Counted from the first letter of the stretch, positions 49,095 through 60,112 are shown. The stretch: 64,000 nt of DNA from Palsa-506 sp963709075 (GCA_963709075.1 CAVPUY010000002.1:372001-436000), one strand, 5' to 3'. Notes: a model not told the origin generated them from the sequence alone. Numbers and translations are program-made.

Positions 49095-50290
49095 ATGAAG
49101 GCACTGTCTCGCAAGCTATCCGGAGCCGGTCGGAGCAGGTCCCAGGACCTGCCCGGCATATCGGCGACGGCTCGGCTCGACCACAGGACCAAGAACCTGA
49201 CCAAGCGCCTGCAGCCGGGCGACATCGCCATCATCGACCATGCCGACCTGGACCGGGTGAGTGCCGAGGCGCTGATCAGGCGCGAGGTCGCCGCGGTGGT
49301 GAACGCGTCGCTTGGCATCACCGGCCGGTACCCTAACCTCGGCCCGCAACTGCTGGTGGAGGCCGGGATCCCGGTCGTCGACGACGCCGGCGCCGACGTC
49401 TTCGAGCACGTTTCCGACGGCCAGCGGGTCCGGCTCGACGGCGAGACCCTGTATGCGGGCGACGAGGTCGTCGCGAAGGGGACGCTGCAGGACGGCGAGT
49501 CGGTCGCCGCGGCGATGGAGGACGCGAAGGCCGGCCTCGCGGACCAGCTCAAGGCGTTCGCGGCCAACACGATCGAGTACATCAGCCGCGACTCCGAGCT
49601 GCTGATCGACGGCATCCGGGTGCCCGACCTGCGGACCAGCGTGCGGGGCAGGCATGTTCTGGTGGTCGCGCGCGGCTACCGGCACCGTGAGGACCTGCAG
49701 GCGCTGCGTGCCTACATCCGCGAGTTCAAGCCCGTCATGATCGCCGTGGACGGCGGCGCGAACGCGCTGCTCGAGGCCGGCTACCGGCCGAGCCTCATCG
49801 TCGGCGACATGGACTCGGTGTCCGACAAGGCGCTCGGCTGCGGCGCCGAGCTTGTCGTGCACGCCTACCCGAACGGGGTAGCGCCCGGCCTGGCCCGCGT
49901 TCAGGATCTCGGCCTGGCCTCCGTGTCCTGCCCGGCCACCGGCACCAGCGAGGACCTTGCCGTGCTGCTTGCCGACGAGATGGGCGCCACCCTGATCGTG
50001 GCCGTCGGCATGCGGTTCTCGATGACCGAGTTCCTCGACAAGGGCAGGTCCGGGATGGCGAGCGCGGTGCTCACCCGGATGAAGGTCGGCGACAAGATCG
50101 TCGATGCCAAGGGCGTCAGCAGGCTGTACCGAAGCCGGATCTCCGGCCGGGCGCTGCATCATGCTGGTGCTCGCCGCGTCCGTTGCGCTGCTGGTCGCGC
50201 TCGCCTTCAACGCCGGTCAGCCCGGTCCTCTCCACGTTCCTCGCGACGAAGTGGGACGACTTCATCTACTGGCTGACCGGGCTGCTCTAG
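49095..50290 (+). CDS. steA: SteA-like septation/cell-separation protein (frameshifted end)
   Basis: About 395 residues. The N-terminal region GDIAIIDHADLDRVSAEALI and VVNASLGITGRYPNLGP match the SteA family. The middle contains VDGGANALLEAGYRPSLIVG. The C-terminus is a membrane helix: ALIMLVLAASVALLVALAFN, then STFLATKWDDFIYWLTGLL at the stop. Reaching this end requires +1 changes near 50150 and 50212. SteA with a partner controls daughter-cell separation in corynebacteria. It is upstream of mctB, with a start-stop overlap at 50290. Confidence 0.85.
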
Positions 50291-51380
50291 TGATCGACTT
50301 CCGTTATCACCTCGTCTCCATCGTGGCCATCTTCCTGGCCCTGGCTATCGGCATCGTGTTCGGCTCCACGGCGCTGCGCGGCACGCTGCTGCGCGCGCTT
50401 CAGCTCGAGGCCACCAGGCTGCACAACGAGATCAGCGCGAAGAACAGCGCGAACGCCTCGCTCAGCCAGCAGGCCGGCCGCCAGCGAGGCGTTCGCCTCA
50501 GGCCGGGGCCCCGCTGCTGCTCGCGCACCTGCTCGACGGCCAGAGCGTGGTGCTGGTCACCGCCCCGGGCGCGCAGCAGCAGGTGATCAGCGGCATCACC
50601 ACGGCCATCAGGCAGGCAGGCGGCACGGTCACCGGCGAGGTCGCGCTGCAGCAGCAGTTCTTCGACACCGAGCGCGACCAACGAGAACAAGCTGATCGCC
50701 CTGGCGCAGCACCTCGCGCAGCAGCTCGCGCTGCCGGTACCGGGCGGCCAGGGCACCCAGCAGGCCAGCGAACCCGCAGCTGGCAGGCCAGCCAAGGCGG
50801 CCGGCGTGCTGGCCGCCGCGATCGTGACGAAGGACGGCCCTGGCCTCGGCGCCGCGGCAGACGCACGCGGTGCTTGCCGGATTCGCGCAGGACGGTTTCC
50901 TGCATGTCAGCAAGACCCCGCTGGTCCCGGCTACGCTCGCGGTCGTGGTCATCCCGGCCACCCCGCCGGCGGCCGGCGATTCCGACCCCGCTAATGTCAC
51001 GCTGATCTCGCTGACTCAGTCGCTGACCGCGGCCAGCCGCGGCGCTGTCCTTGCCGGGTCCTATCCGGGGTCCGGGTCCGGCAGCGCGATCGACGAGCTG
51101 GCCAGCGGGAATACCGGAATCGAGGTGTCCAGCGTGGACAATGCCAATACCCCGTCCGGCCAGGTCATGGTCGTGCAGGCGCTGAGCCTGCTGCTGTCCG
51201 GGCACAAGCCGGCCAGCTACGGCATCGCGCCGGGCACCGCGCCGAGCCCGGCGCCCACCCCGTCGGCCAGCGTGTCCCCGGTGCCGTGGCACCCATCGAC
51301 CCGCCCGGCCAGCGCATCAGGCCCGGCCGGCACCCAGCCAGCGCCACGCCGGCCGCGACGCCACCGGGGCCACCCGGTGA
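50290..51380 (+). CDS. mctB: MctB-like membrane protein (frameshifted)
   Basis: GTG 50290 overlaps the previous stop. VIDFRYHLVSIVAIFLALAI is a typical MctB N-terminal helix. A coiled-coil (LEATRLHNEISAKNSANASL) and a periplasmic domain (QSVVLVTAPGAQQQVISGIT) follow. The family forms outer-envelope copper channels in mycobacteria. Extra bases lie near 50470, 50500, 50672 and 50860. The Ser/Pro-rich C-terminal tail is out of frame, so the end (about 51380) is approximate. Confidence 0.72.
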
Positions 51381-52400
51381 CGCGCGGGCCGGGAGCGCGC
51401 GCCCGGGCTGGCCGCCGGCCGGCCGTGACCGGCGGGCTGGCGGCGGCCGCTGCCGGGGCCGGCTACGCCCTGCTGCGAGCCGGCCGCCCGGCGGGGCGGC
51501 TAGCTGGGCGAGAACCAACCACCGCGGCGAGCCGGTCACCCTGCTGGAGGGCCCGGCCGTCGCCATCGCCGCCGTCGCGGCAGCCGCGCTGGCGCCGGGA
51601 CGGCCCGCCCGCGGCCGCGCCGCGCTCGCCGTCGCCGGAGCAGGCGCCGCGGCCTTCGGCTGCTACGACGACCTGGCCGGGAGCGGCAGCCGCCGCGGTT
51701 TCCGCGGGCACCTCGGCGCGCTGGCGCACGGCGAGCTGACCAGCGGAGCGGTGAAGATCGGCGGAATCGGCGCCAGCGGCGCCGCAGCGGGCTTGCTGCT
51801 CGGCGGCCCGGCCGCGGACGTCGCCATCAACGCGGGCCTGGCGGCGGGCGGCGCGAACCTGCTGAACCTGTTCGACCTGCGGCCGGGACGGGCCATCAAG
51901 GTGACGATCGTCGCGGCCGGCCTGCTCGCGGCGGGCGGCCGGGCCGGCCGGGCCGGCGGCCAGCCCGGCGGCGCTGTGCGCCGTGGCGGCCCCGGCGGGC
52001 GCGGCCATCGCGCTGCTCGCCGAGGACCTCGGCGAGCGCGCCATGCTCGGCGACGCCGGGGCGAACGCGCTCGGCGCGCTGCTCGGCGCGGCCGCGGCCG
52101 CCACGCTGCCGCGCAAGGCCAGGGTGGCGGCGCTGGCCGCCGTCGTCGGGCTGACCGCGGCCAGCGAGGTGGTGAGCTTCACCAAGGTGATCGAGCGGAC
52201 CCCGCCGCTGCGCTGGCTGGACATGCTCGGCCGCCGCCCGGCCGCGCAGCCCGCCGCAGGCGGCCGGCCCGGCGCGGCTGGCCGCGGACGCGGCCGCCGC
52301 GGACGCGGCCGCCGCAGACGCGGCCAGCCCGGCAGCGGCCGGCGCTCGCGCTGAGCCCGGCCGGGCGGGCTCCGCGCCGGCGGCCGCCGCCGCCCCGTGA
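51377..52400 (+). CDS. MraY/WecA-like glycosyl-phosphotransferase (frameshifted)
   Basis: Membrane protein of about 340 residues. It has LLEGPAVAIAAVAAAALAPG, then YDDLAGSGSRRGFRGHLGAL, LTSGAVKIGGIGASGAAAGL, NLLNLFDLRPGRAIKVTIVA, and AIALLAEDLGERAMLGDAGA. These correspond to the Asp/Lys catalytic blocks of the MraY/WecA family. The frame changes near 51500, 51971 and about 52275, and the tail is Ala-rich. It probably makes a lipid-linked sugar for a cell-wall polymer. Its place between mctB and murJ supports an envelope role. Confidence 0.72.
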
Positions 52401-52433
52401 CCGCCCAGTGACCGGGCCGCCGCCAAGCTGACC

Positions 52434-54061
52434 GTGCCGGAAGGCGCGCCGCGGGCGGCGCGGGGAATCGGCAGCGCGGCGGCACTGATCGGCGGCCTGA
52501 CCGTGCTCGCCCGGGTGGCCGGGCTCGGCCGCCAGGTCGTCTTCGCGCACACGGTCCGCAATGCCTGCCTGGGCACGGCCTACGCGACCGCGAACCAGGT
52601 GCCGAACGTCATCTACGACATCGTCCTCGGCGGCGCGCTGACCGCCATCATGGTGCCGGTGCTGGCCCGCCCGGCGGAGCGGTCCGGTACCGACCCGGCT
52701 GCCGGCCGGGAGGTCAGCCAGGTCAGCGCCGCGCTGCTGACCTGGACCGTTGCCATCCTCGCGCCGGTCAGCGTGGTCCTCGCGGTCGCCGCAGGACCGA
52801 TCATCACGCTGCTCATCCCGGCCCGGCAGGTCGGGCTGCGCGCAGGCCGAGCTCGTCCACGTCGGCGTCCGGGATGCTGGCCGTGTTCGCCCCGCAGATC
52901 CTGCTCTACGGCCTCGCCGTGGTGCTTTACGGCATCCTGCAGGCGCACCGCAGGTTCACCGCCCCGGCGCTGGCGCCGGTGCTGTCCAGCCTGGTCGTCA
53001 TCGCCGCGTACCTCGCCTTCGTCCCGCTCGGCCACGGGCACACCGTGCAGCCTGGCCGGGCTGTCGCCGGCCGCCGAGCTGACCCTGTCGGCCGGCACCA
53101 CGGCCGGCGTCGCCGCGCTGGTGATCACCGCCCTGGTGACCGGCCTGGCGGCTGCGGCTGCGGCTGCGGCCCGCCCTGCGGTTCCCGGCCGGCGTGGCCC
53201 GGCGGGCGCGTGGCGCTGGCGGCGGTCGGGATCACCGCGCTGGTCGCGCAGGACGCGTCGGTGCTGGTGGTGACCTGGCTCGCCAACGGGCGCGGCGGGC
53301 AGGGCGCCATCGTCCTCTACGGCTACGGCTGGCAGGTCTTTACCGCGGCGTACGCCGTGCTGGCCATCCCGATCGCGATCAGCGCCTTCCCGGTGCTTGC
53401 CGCCCAGGAGCGGCAGCGCCTTCGACGACACCGCGGCCGGCTCCGCCCGCGCGGTCCTGCTGATGTCCTGCCTGGGCGCGGCGCTGCTGGCCGGCGCGGC
53501 CGTGCCGGCCGCCCGGGTCTTCGCCTCCGGTCCCGGCCCAGGTGAACCAGCTGGCATTCGGCGTTCGCGGCGTTCGCGCCCGGGCTGATCGGATTCGGCC
53601 TGGTCGCCTGCCTGTCCAGGGTGCTGCTCGCGGACGGCAGGAACCGGATGGCCGCGATGGCCATGTCGGCCGGCTGGCTGCTGGTGATCGCCGCCGACGT
53701 GACCGCCGTGCGGCTGGTATCAGCCCGCTGGGTAGTGCCGGTACTGGGCCTGGGCAACACCGTCGGGCTGACCGTTCGGGCATCGGCCTGCTGGCGGCGG
53801 TGCGCCGGGCCAGGGGCCAGGCGGCGCTGCGCGGCATGGTACGCGCCGGGGCTGCGGGGCTGACGGCCGCGCTGGCCGGAGCCGGGGCCGGCGGCCGCGC
53901 TTTCCGGCGCGGTGCCTGCCGCCGGGGCCGTCCAGAACGGGCTGCTGGCCGCCGCCGCCTGCGGCTGCGCCGGGCTGGCTTTCTTTGCCGTCGCCTACGT
54001 ACTCGACGGCGGCGAGCTGCGCGCCGCGGTTAATCGCGTGACCAGGCGGGTGCTGTCATGA
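52434..54061 (+). CDS. murJ: MurJ/MviN-like lipid II flippase (heavily frameshifted)
   Basis: About 535 residues and 14 predicted helices. AAALIGGLTVLARVAGLGRQ is the typical N-terminal helix, PNVIYDIVLGGALTAIMVPV follows, and a middle block QILLYGLAVVLYGILQAHRR precedes GYGWQVFTAAYAVLAIPIAI. At least ten single-base changes, nearly all +1 (near 52846, 52871, 53050, 53151, 53197, 53418, 53535, 53562 and later), break the frame. MurJ moves lipid II across the membrane. GTG 52434 is the first start; the stop overlaps the next ATG. Confidence 0.82.
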
Positions 54062-55202
54062 CGGCGCTGCGCATTGCCTGCATCTTCAGCACCGCCGCGG
54101 GCGGGACCGGCCAGCATGCGGCGCTGCTCGCCGAGGGCTGCGCGGCACGCGGGCTTGCGGTGACCGCGTTCGGCCCGGCCGGAACCTGGCGCCGGTTCTT
54201 CCGCCCGGCTGCGGCACAATCACCGGACCGGGTCGGGTTCGACGCCGGTGGAGATCGCCGACCGGCCGCGCCCGGCCGCGGACGCGGCGGCGGTGCTGCG
54301 GCTGCGCCGGCTGCTGGCGCGGGCGGCGCCGGACGTCGTGCACGCGCACGGGATGCGGGCAGGCGCCGTCGCGGCCATCGCGCTGGCCGGCCGTCCGGGC
54401 CCGCTCCTGCGCTGGCCGTCACCGTGCATAACGCGCCGCCGGGGGGCATCGCCGGCGAACCTGGTCTACCGGGTCCTTGAGCGGGTGATCGCCCGCCGCG
54501 CGGACGCGGTGCTCTGCGTGTCCGGCGATCTGGCCAGCCGGATGCGCGGCCTGGGCGCGCGCGGCGTGGCCCGCGCCGTGGTTCCGGCGCCGGCTGCCGG
54601 GGCGCCGCCGGCCGGGGCCGCGGCGAGGCCAGGGCCGCGGCCGGCGCGGCCGGCCGGCCGATGGTGCTGGCCGCGGGCAGGCTGGCCGAGCAGAAGGGCT
54701 TCGGCGTGCTGCTCGATGCCGCGGCCGGCCTGGCAGGGCCTGGAGCCGCGGCCGCTGCTGGTCATCGCCGGGGACGGGCCGCTGGCCGGCGATCTCGCCG
54801 CCCGGGCCCGGCGGTCCGGGCTGGACGTGAGCTTTCTCGGCCACCGCGACGACGTGCCCACGCTGGCCGCCGCCGCCGACGTGATGGTGGTGCCGAGCGT
54901 ATGGGAGGGACAGCCGCTGGTGGTCCAGGAGGCGCTGCGGGCCGGCACGCCGCTGGTGGCGTCCCGGGCCGGCGGAATCCCGGACCTTACCGGCGAGGAC
55001 GCCGCCGTGCTCGTCCCGCCGGGGGACAGCGGCCGGCTGGCCGCGGCGGTGCTCTCGGTGCTCTCGGATGCTGGACCTGGCTGGTCAGCTGAGCACGGCC
55101 GCGCTAAACCGCGCTGACGCACTTCCGTCGGAATCCGACGCACTCGACGCAGCCATCGCCGTGTACCGGCGGCTGGCCGCCGCGCGCCGCCTGCCGCGAT
55201 GA
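54058..55202 (+). CDS. GT4/GT-B glycosyltransferase (frameshifted)
   Basis: A two-domain glycosyltransferase. The N-terminal domain has RIACIFSTAAGGTGQHAALL and APDVVHAHGMRAGAVA, then a donor domain with LLVIAGDGPLAGDLAARARR, VSFLGHRDDVPTLAAAADVM and VPSVWEGQPLVVQEALRAGT, an EX7E motif. The frame changes near 54250, 54410, 54465, 54660, 54730 and 55080. It is likely to add a sugar to a lipid intermediate of the same envelope pathway. The ATG overlaps the murJ stop. Confidence 0.8.
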
Positions 55203-55293
55203 ACCCGCAGAGTGGCGGCTTTGGCCTGCGCGAGCCGGCGCTGCGGGCCGTGCGGCTCGGGTGGCCAGGATGCGGGGCGGCACGGGCTTACCG

Positions 55294-55316
55294 CAACGTG
55301 CATAACACAACGTGCA
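55294..55316. repeat. 9-bp direct repeat, operator-like
   Basis: CAACGTGCA at 55294-55302 is repeated at 55308-55316, a 14-bp step, in an AT-rich 250-bp spacer (TAGCAAAAGTTATGACACGA, GCGTTTTGGTAACAACCG) before the next gene. It is suitable as a repressor or activator site. Confidence 0.45.
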
Positions 55317-55455
55317 AATAGCAAAAGTTATGACACGACTATAGCGTTTTGGTAACAACCGTGTATTTCGCCTGAATAAGCTGGTCATACGTGCTGGGCT
55401 GGCCGACTGAGGCCGCATTTATCCTCGTGTGCGGTCTCTTGGGGGGTTACCTCGC

Positions 55456-56555
55456 ATGGGCGAGCCGAGCCCTGCACAGCCGCCGGACTGGTGGACGGGC
55501 AGCGACGACGACTCGGCGCCTGCCCGCGACGAGCCGGCAAGCCTGGCCGAGCCCTCCTGGGCGACGGTGGTTGCCACCACGATCCGGCTGTGGCTGGAAC
55601 GCCGGGGGCTGCGCAGCCCGGCTGGCGCGCCCTGGCCGCGCTGGCGCAAGATCGGCATGCTCGGGCTGGTTCTCGTGGTTTTCGCGGCAGGCGCGCTGAC
55701 GGTCGCGCTGATCACGAAGGCCAGCAGCGGGGCTCAGGCACGGCCCGGCGTCGCGAGCCCAGGCGGCCGGGGCTTCCAGGCGGCCGCCACGGCCCGCGGC
55801 GAGGCGGCGGGCTGGATCATGACAGCAGGTCAGCCGGGGAGCGATCGTGGCCTGCGATCCGGTCATGTGCGGCACCCTGCAGGCCCGCGGCTTCCCGGCC
55901 GGAAGCCTGCTGATACTTGGGCTCATCGGCTGCCGATCCGCTCGGCTCCGCCATCGTGGTGGCGACGGCGGCCGTCCGCAGCCAGCTCGGCAGCCGCCTG
56001 ACCAGCGAGTACGCGCCTGAGACGCTGGCCAGCTTCGGCTCAGGCGATGCCCGGGTCGAGGTCATGGTGACCGCGGCTGATGGCGCCGCTGCCTACCGGA
56101 GCGCGCTGGCCGCCGACGCGTCAGCCCGCCGGGCAACCGGCAGGCAACTGCTGGCCAACTCGCACATCGAGGCGGCGCCGGCGGCCAGGTCGGTGCTGGC
56201 CGGCGGCCGGGCCGACGCCCGGCTGCTGATCACCCTGGCGGCGCTGGCCCACCAGGGCCAGGTGCGCATCGTGGCGTTCACCGGCGGCAGCCCGGGCGCC
56301 AGCCCCGGAATCCCGCTGCGCGCCGCTGAGCTGGCCAGCCCGGCGGGCACGGACGCCAGCGCCTACCTGCGGTCCGCGGTTGCCTTCCTGCGCGCCCAGC
56401 GCGCCCCTTACCTCGCCTCGGACATGACCGTAACGAGGCTGGCCGGCGGCAGGCAGGTGCTGCGCGTCGGGTTCGCCGCACCGAGCCCGCTCGGGCTGCT
56501 GAGCGGGCCGGTGCCCGCGGCTGGCCGGAAGGCGCCTGCCGGGCAGTCGCCGTAA
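55456..56555 (+). CDS. Membrane-anchored conserved actinobacterial envelope protein (frameshifted)
   Basis: About 365 residues. A Pro/Asp-rich cytoplasmic N-terminus is followed by one membrane helix (about residues 75-95, GMLGLVLVVFAAGALTVALI). The extracellular part has AIVACDPVMCGTLQARGFPA, then SAADPLGSAIVVATAAVRSQ, LASFGSGDARVEVMVTAADG, and a Ser/Gly-rich middle. Extra bases near 55832 and 55920 break it. This type follows the GT4/MurJ cluster in many actinomycetes; its function is unknown. GTG 55429 is an alternative start. Confidence 0.65.
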
Positions 56556-56640
56556 GTAGCGCCGAGCAGAGACCGAGAAAACAACTAATGACCTGCAGAT
56601 TGACCGGCCGTCGGCCGGTCAGGGGAGGAAAAGAGGAACC

Positions 56641-57522
56641 ATGAGACTTGTCAAGCAACTTGCCCGGCCGGTCAGGCTGGCCGCAGTCATCGGGCTGGCG
56701 TTTGGCCTGGTCGGGCTGGTAGGCCCGGCAGCGTCCGCGTCGTCTGCCCGGCCGGCGCACGCACACGACGTGGCTGGATCCGGCTTGCGCACCTGTCGCC
56801 GAACACCCCGGCGGTTGACGTCTACCTGTACTCGTTCGGCAACCCAAGTGCCAGGATCGTGCTGAAGCACGTGACCTACGGCACCGTGTCGCCCTACCAG
56901 GCGGTCCCGGTCCGGCGAGTACACCGTCGCCATGCGCGGGGCTGGCGCTCCGGCCAGTTCCAAGCCGGTGCTGTCCACCACCGTCAACGTGACGACCGGG
57001 CAGACGTACACCGTGGCCGGCATGGGACCGAACTCCGGGCTGCGGCTGCAGATACTTAAGGACAAGCTGGTCACGCCGCCCGGCAAGGCGCTGGTCCGGG
57101 TGATCCAGGCGTCGCTGCAGCAGCACAAGGTCACGGTCAGCGCTGGCAGCAACGTGCTGGTGCACAACCTCGCCTTCGGCGCCGTCACCTCCTACCAGAC
57201 GGTGTCGCCGGGAACCTGGAACGTGCGCGCGGCCGGGGCAGAGCGACAGCTGCCACGCGAGAGCATCAAGCTGTCAGCCGGAACGATCCACACCATTGTC
57301 GTGCTCGACGACCCCGGCCACCTGGCGATCGACAACCTCGTCGACGCGGCGGGCAGCCGGGTGGTCCCGGCCGGCGCCGCGGCCACCGGCTTCGGCGGCA
57401 CCGCGCGGGTGCCCGGGTCGTCGCTGCTGCCGTGGCTGGTCACGCTGGCCGCCGGGCTGCTGGTGAGCGTGGCCGGGATCACCAGGCTACGGAAGTCCCG
57501 CGCTGCCATGCACACGAGGTGA
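56641..57522 (+). CDS. DUF4397 extracellular protein with C-terminal anchor helix (frameshifted)
   Basis: A ~293-residue protein with a signal peptide (LARPVRLAAVIGLAFGLVGL, cleavage near ASASS). Two DUF4397-type beta domains: RLAHLSPNTPAVDVYLYSFG and RVIQASLQQHKVTVSAGSNV. The C-terminal helix SLLPWLVTLAAGLLVSVAG is followed by RLRKSR. A sorting LPXTG is absent; the residues before the helix read GGTARVPGSS. Extra bases lie near 56775 and 56910. The sortase next door may anchor it. Confidence 0.72.
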
Positions 57523-57523
57523 G

Positions 57524-58305
57524 ATGACGAGACAGGCCGGACGGCACGCCGCGGCGGCTCGCCGCGGCGCTGCCCCGGTTTCGGTCCCGGATTCGGTCCC
57601 GGTCCCGGTCCAGGTCCAGGTCCAGGTCCCGGCCCAGGCCCCGGTCACGCGGCAGCGGCACCGGCGGCTGCGCCCGGTGAGCAAGCGGAGCGCAGTCGCG
57701 GTGCTGCTCTGCGGGCTGCTCGCGGCCGGGATCGGCGCGTGCGGCCTGGCCATCGCGCAGAGCAACCCTGGCCGGGCCGCCATGCCGGTCGGCAAGCCGA
57801 AGCTGCTGCCCGTGCCGCGGGGCAAGGCGGCGCCGGTGCCAAGGCCGTCCGACGGCGAGGCGGTTGCCCGTCCGGCTACGCTGTACATCCCGTCGATCGG
57901 CGTCAGGACGCGGCTGATCAAGCTCGGCGTGACCGCATCGGGCGGCTGCAGGTGCCGGCCAGCACCGCGGTGGCGGGCTGGTACACCTTCAGCCCGCGGC
58001 CTGGCGCGATCGGCTCGTCGATCATCGCCGGGCACATCGACTCGCTGCTCGGCCCGGGGATCTTCTACCACCTGCGGCTGATAAAGCTGGGCAAGCGCAT
58101 CTTCGTGCGGCGCACGGACGGGTCGCTGGCCATCTTCCGGGTGACCGCGAAGCACATGTACCTGAAGTCCAGGTTCCCGACCGAGGACGTGTACGGGCCG
58201 ACGCCGACGCCGCAGTTGCGCCTGATCACCTGCGGCGGCACCTTCGACCCGGCCACCGGCCATTACCTCAGCAACGTCATCGTGTTCGCGACGCTGGTCA
58301 AGTGA
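57524..58305 (+). CDS. Class E/F-like sortase (frameshifted)
   Basis: ATG 57524 is two bases after the DUF4397 stop. A Val/Pro-rich N-terminus comes from a GGTCCC/GGTCCA hexamer run, followed by a membrane helix (RSAVAVLLCGLLAAGIGACG). The catalytic region has SIIAGHIDSLLGPGIFYHLR (His) and LRLITCGGTFDPATGHYLSN (Cys). A frame change near 57943 joins TASG to RLQVPAST. The sortase probably processes the DUF4397 protein or other anchored substrates. Total about 260 residues. Confidence 0.82.
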
Positions 58306-58310
58306 GTGCG

Positions 58311-58332
58311 CGGGCACGCCGCCGCGTGCCCG
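58311..58332. terminator. Bidirectional terminator hairpin
   Basis: CGGGCACG, 6-base loop, CGTGCCCG: a perfect 8-bp stem five bases after the sortase stop and just before the stop of the convergent oxidase gene. Confidence 0.65.
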
Positions 58333-58334
58333 GG

Positions 58335-59447
58335 CTACCGTGGCCGGGGCCGGCGGCCGCCGGGCTGCACCCGGCCGAGCCGGAAGCGCCCGGCGGGCAG
58401 CCCGGGTGCGGGCTCGCCGATGGCCAGGCTGGCCAGCCAGCCGCCGAGCAGCGGCCCGAACTTGAAACCGTGCCCGGACGTGCCGCAGCCGATCACCACC
58501 CGGCCGGCCTGGTCCAGGATGAAGTCCTCGTCCGGGGTGTTGTCATAGATGCAGCGCTCGGTCCGCACCGGCTGCGGCCTGAATCCGGGCACGTACCTGG
58601 CCGCGATCTCCGCCAGCCGCCCGGCCAGGCCGGCGTCGCGCCCCGGTCCTGGCCGTCCGGATCGGTGCCGGGCCCGCTGTGGTGCAGCCCGATCTTGTAC
58701 AGCGATGAATCGGGCACCGGCAGGCCGTAGGCGGCCGACCCGGAATGGCGGATGAAGATCGGCATCTCCGGCGGCGGGTGGCCGGCCGGGACCGAGGTAC
58801 GCGACCTGCTCAAGCGTCGGCGCGGATGGCACCGCGGCACCGGCCGGGCCGAGCAGCCGCGCCGTCCACGGGCCGGCGCAGACGATGACCCGGCTGGCGG
58901 TGCGCACCACGCCGCCGGCAGCGCGCACCGTGACCAGGCGGCCGTCGTCTCCGATGCCGGTCACCCGGACCCCGGCCAGCACCGGCGGCCCGGTGGCGGC
59001 CAGCGCGCGCAGCGCCTTGTCGGCCGCGATCACGCATGACTCAGGCTCGAGCAGCGCGGGCCCGCCGGTGGCGATCCCGGGGAACCTGGCCGCCGCCTCC
59101 CGCTCGGTCAGCAGCTCGGCGCGGACACCCGCGCTGCGCAGGCCGTCGCGCACCGCCGGCAGCCCGTCGCCGAAGGTCAGGTGCGCGGTCGGCCGCAGGA
59201 TCCGCTGGCCGGACGCGTCCTCGAGGTCCCGCCACAGCTCCCTGGCCCGCCGCGCCATCATGACGTAGCCGGGATCGTCGTAGCCGAGCCGGAAGATGCG
59301 GCAGCTGCCCTGCGAGCCGCCGCCGGCGTGGCCGACCTGAGCCTGCTCCAGGATGACCGCATCGCGGCCGCGGCCGGCCAGCGCCCGCCCGGCAGCCAGG
59401 CCGAGCAGGCCGGCGCCGACGACGATGAACTCGTGATCGGCGGCCAT
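58335..59447 (-). CDS. FAD-dependent amino-acid/sarcosine oxidase-like protein (frameshifted)
   Basis: About 370 residues. FAD motif EFIVVGAGLLGLAAGRALAG at the N-terminus, then SQGSCRIFRLGYDDPGYVMM (typical of the DadA/SoxB family). The end has IYDNTPDEDFILDQAGRVVI and CGTSGHGFKFGPLLGGWLAS. Between about 58830 and 58640 the true sequence reads in another frame (PIFIRHSGSAAYGLPVPDSS), so there is one +1 and a second change back. The start at 59447 overlaps the MBL stop by a base (ATGA). Confidence 0.82.
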   Translation of the reverse strand: MAADHEFIVVGAGLLGLAAGRALAGRGRDAVILEQAQVGHAGGGSQGSCRIFRLGYDDPGYVMMARRARELWRDLEDASGQRILRPTAHLTFGDGLPAVRDGLRSAGVRAELLTEREAAARFPGIATGGPALLEPESCVIAADKALRALAATGPPVLAGVRVTGIGDDGRLVTVRAAGGVVRTASRVIVCAGPWTARLLGPAGAAVPSAPTLEQVAYLGPGRPPAAGDADLHPPFRVGRLRPAGARFIAVQDRAAPQRARHRSGRPGPGRDAGLAGRLAEIAARYVPGFRPQPVRTERCIYDNTPDEDFILDQAGRVVIGCGTSGHGFKFGPLLGGWLASLAIGEPAPGLPAGRFRLGRVQPGGRRPRPR

Positions 59448-60112
59448 CACCAGCCCCGGGCGCGCCATTCTGGCACGTGCGGGCGCTCGGCGCCGACGGT
59501 CGTGTCCGCGCCGTGCCCAGGGTAGACCCAGGTACCGTCCGGCAGCTCGCCGAAGATCCGGTCCTCCAGGTCGGTGATGAGCTGGCCGAACCGGTCCGGG
59601 TCGCCCTGGGTGTTGCCAGGGCCGCCGGGGAACAGCGAGTCGCCGGTGAACAGGTGCGGCTCGCTGGCCAGCGCGCCGCCCGCGTCGTAGCAGAGCGCGA
59701 TGCTGCCGGGAGTGTGCCCGCGCAGGTGGATGACGGACAGCCGGGCATCGCCCACGGTGACCGTGTCGCCCTGCCTGACCAGCCTGCTGGCCGGCACCGG
59801 TATCTCCCCGGCGTCGTCCGGGTGCGCGACGGTCGCCGCCCCGGTGGCCTGCTGCACCTCGCGCAGCGCGGCCCAGTGATCGCCGTGCCGGTGGGTGGTG
59901 ACGATGGTGGCGAGCGGGGTGTCGCCGATCAGCGCGAGCAGCGTGCCCGCCTCGTTCGCGGCGTCGATCAGCAGCAGTTCCCCGGTGCTCGTGCAGCGCA
60001 GCAGGTAGGCGTTGTTGTCCATCGGCCCGACGGCCACCTTGGTGACGGCTAGCCCAGGAAGCGCCCTGGTCTCGGCCGGCCCGCCGACGCTGACGTCTCC
60101 GGTGTAGCTCAT
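59447..60112 (-). CDS. MBL-fold metallo-hydrolase
   Basis: A 221-residue enzyme. The zinc motif TTHRHGDHWAAL is near residue 80 (HxHxDH), a further His is in RGHTPGSIALCYD, and the Asp is in HLFTGDSLFPGG. It resembles the GloB/flavoprotein-like hydrolase group. An extra loop PGGPGNTQGDPDRFGQLITD is conserved in actinobacterial members. It is intact and coupled to the oxidase gene downstream. Confidence 0.85.
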   Translation of the reverse strand: MSYTGDVSVGGPAETRALPGLAVTKVAVGPMDNNAYLLRCTSTGELLLIDAANEAGTLLALIGDTPLATIVTTHRHGDHWAALREVQQATGAATVAHPDDAGEIPVPASRLVRQGDTVTVGDARLSVIHLRGHTPGSIALCYDAGGALASEPHLFTGDSLFPGGPGNTQGDPDRFGQLITDLEDRIFGELPDGTWVYPGHGADTTVGAERPHVPEWRARGW

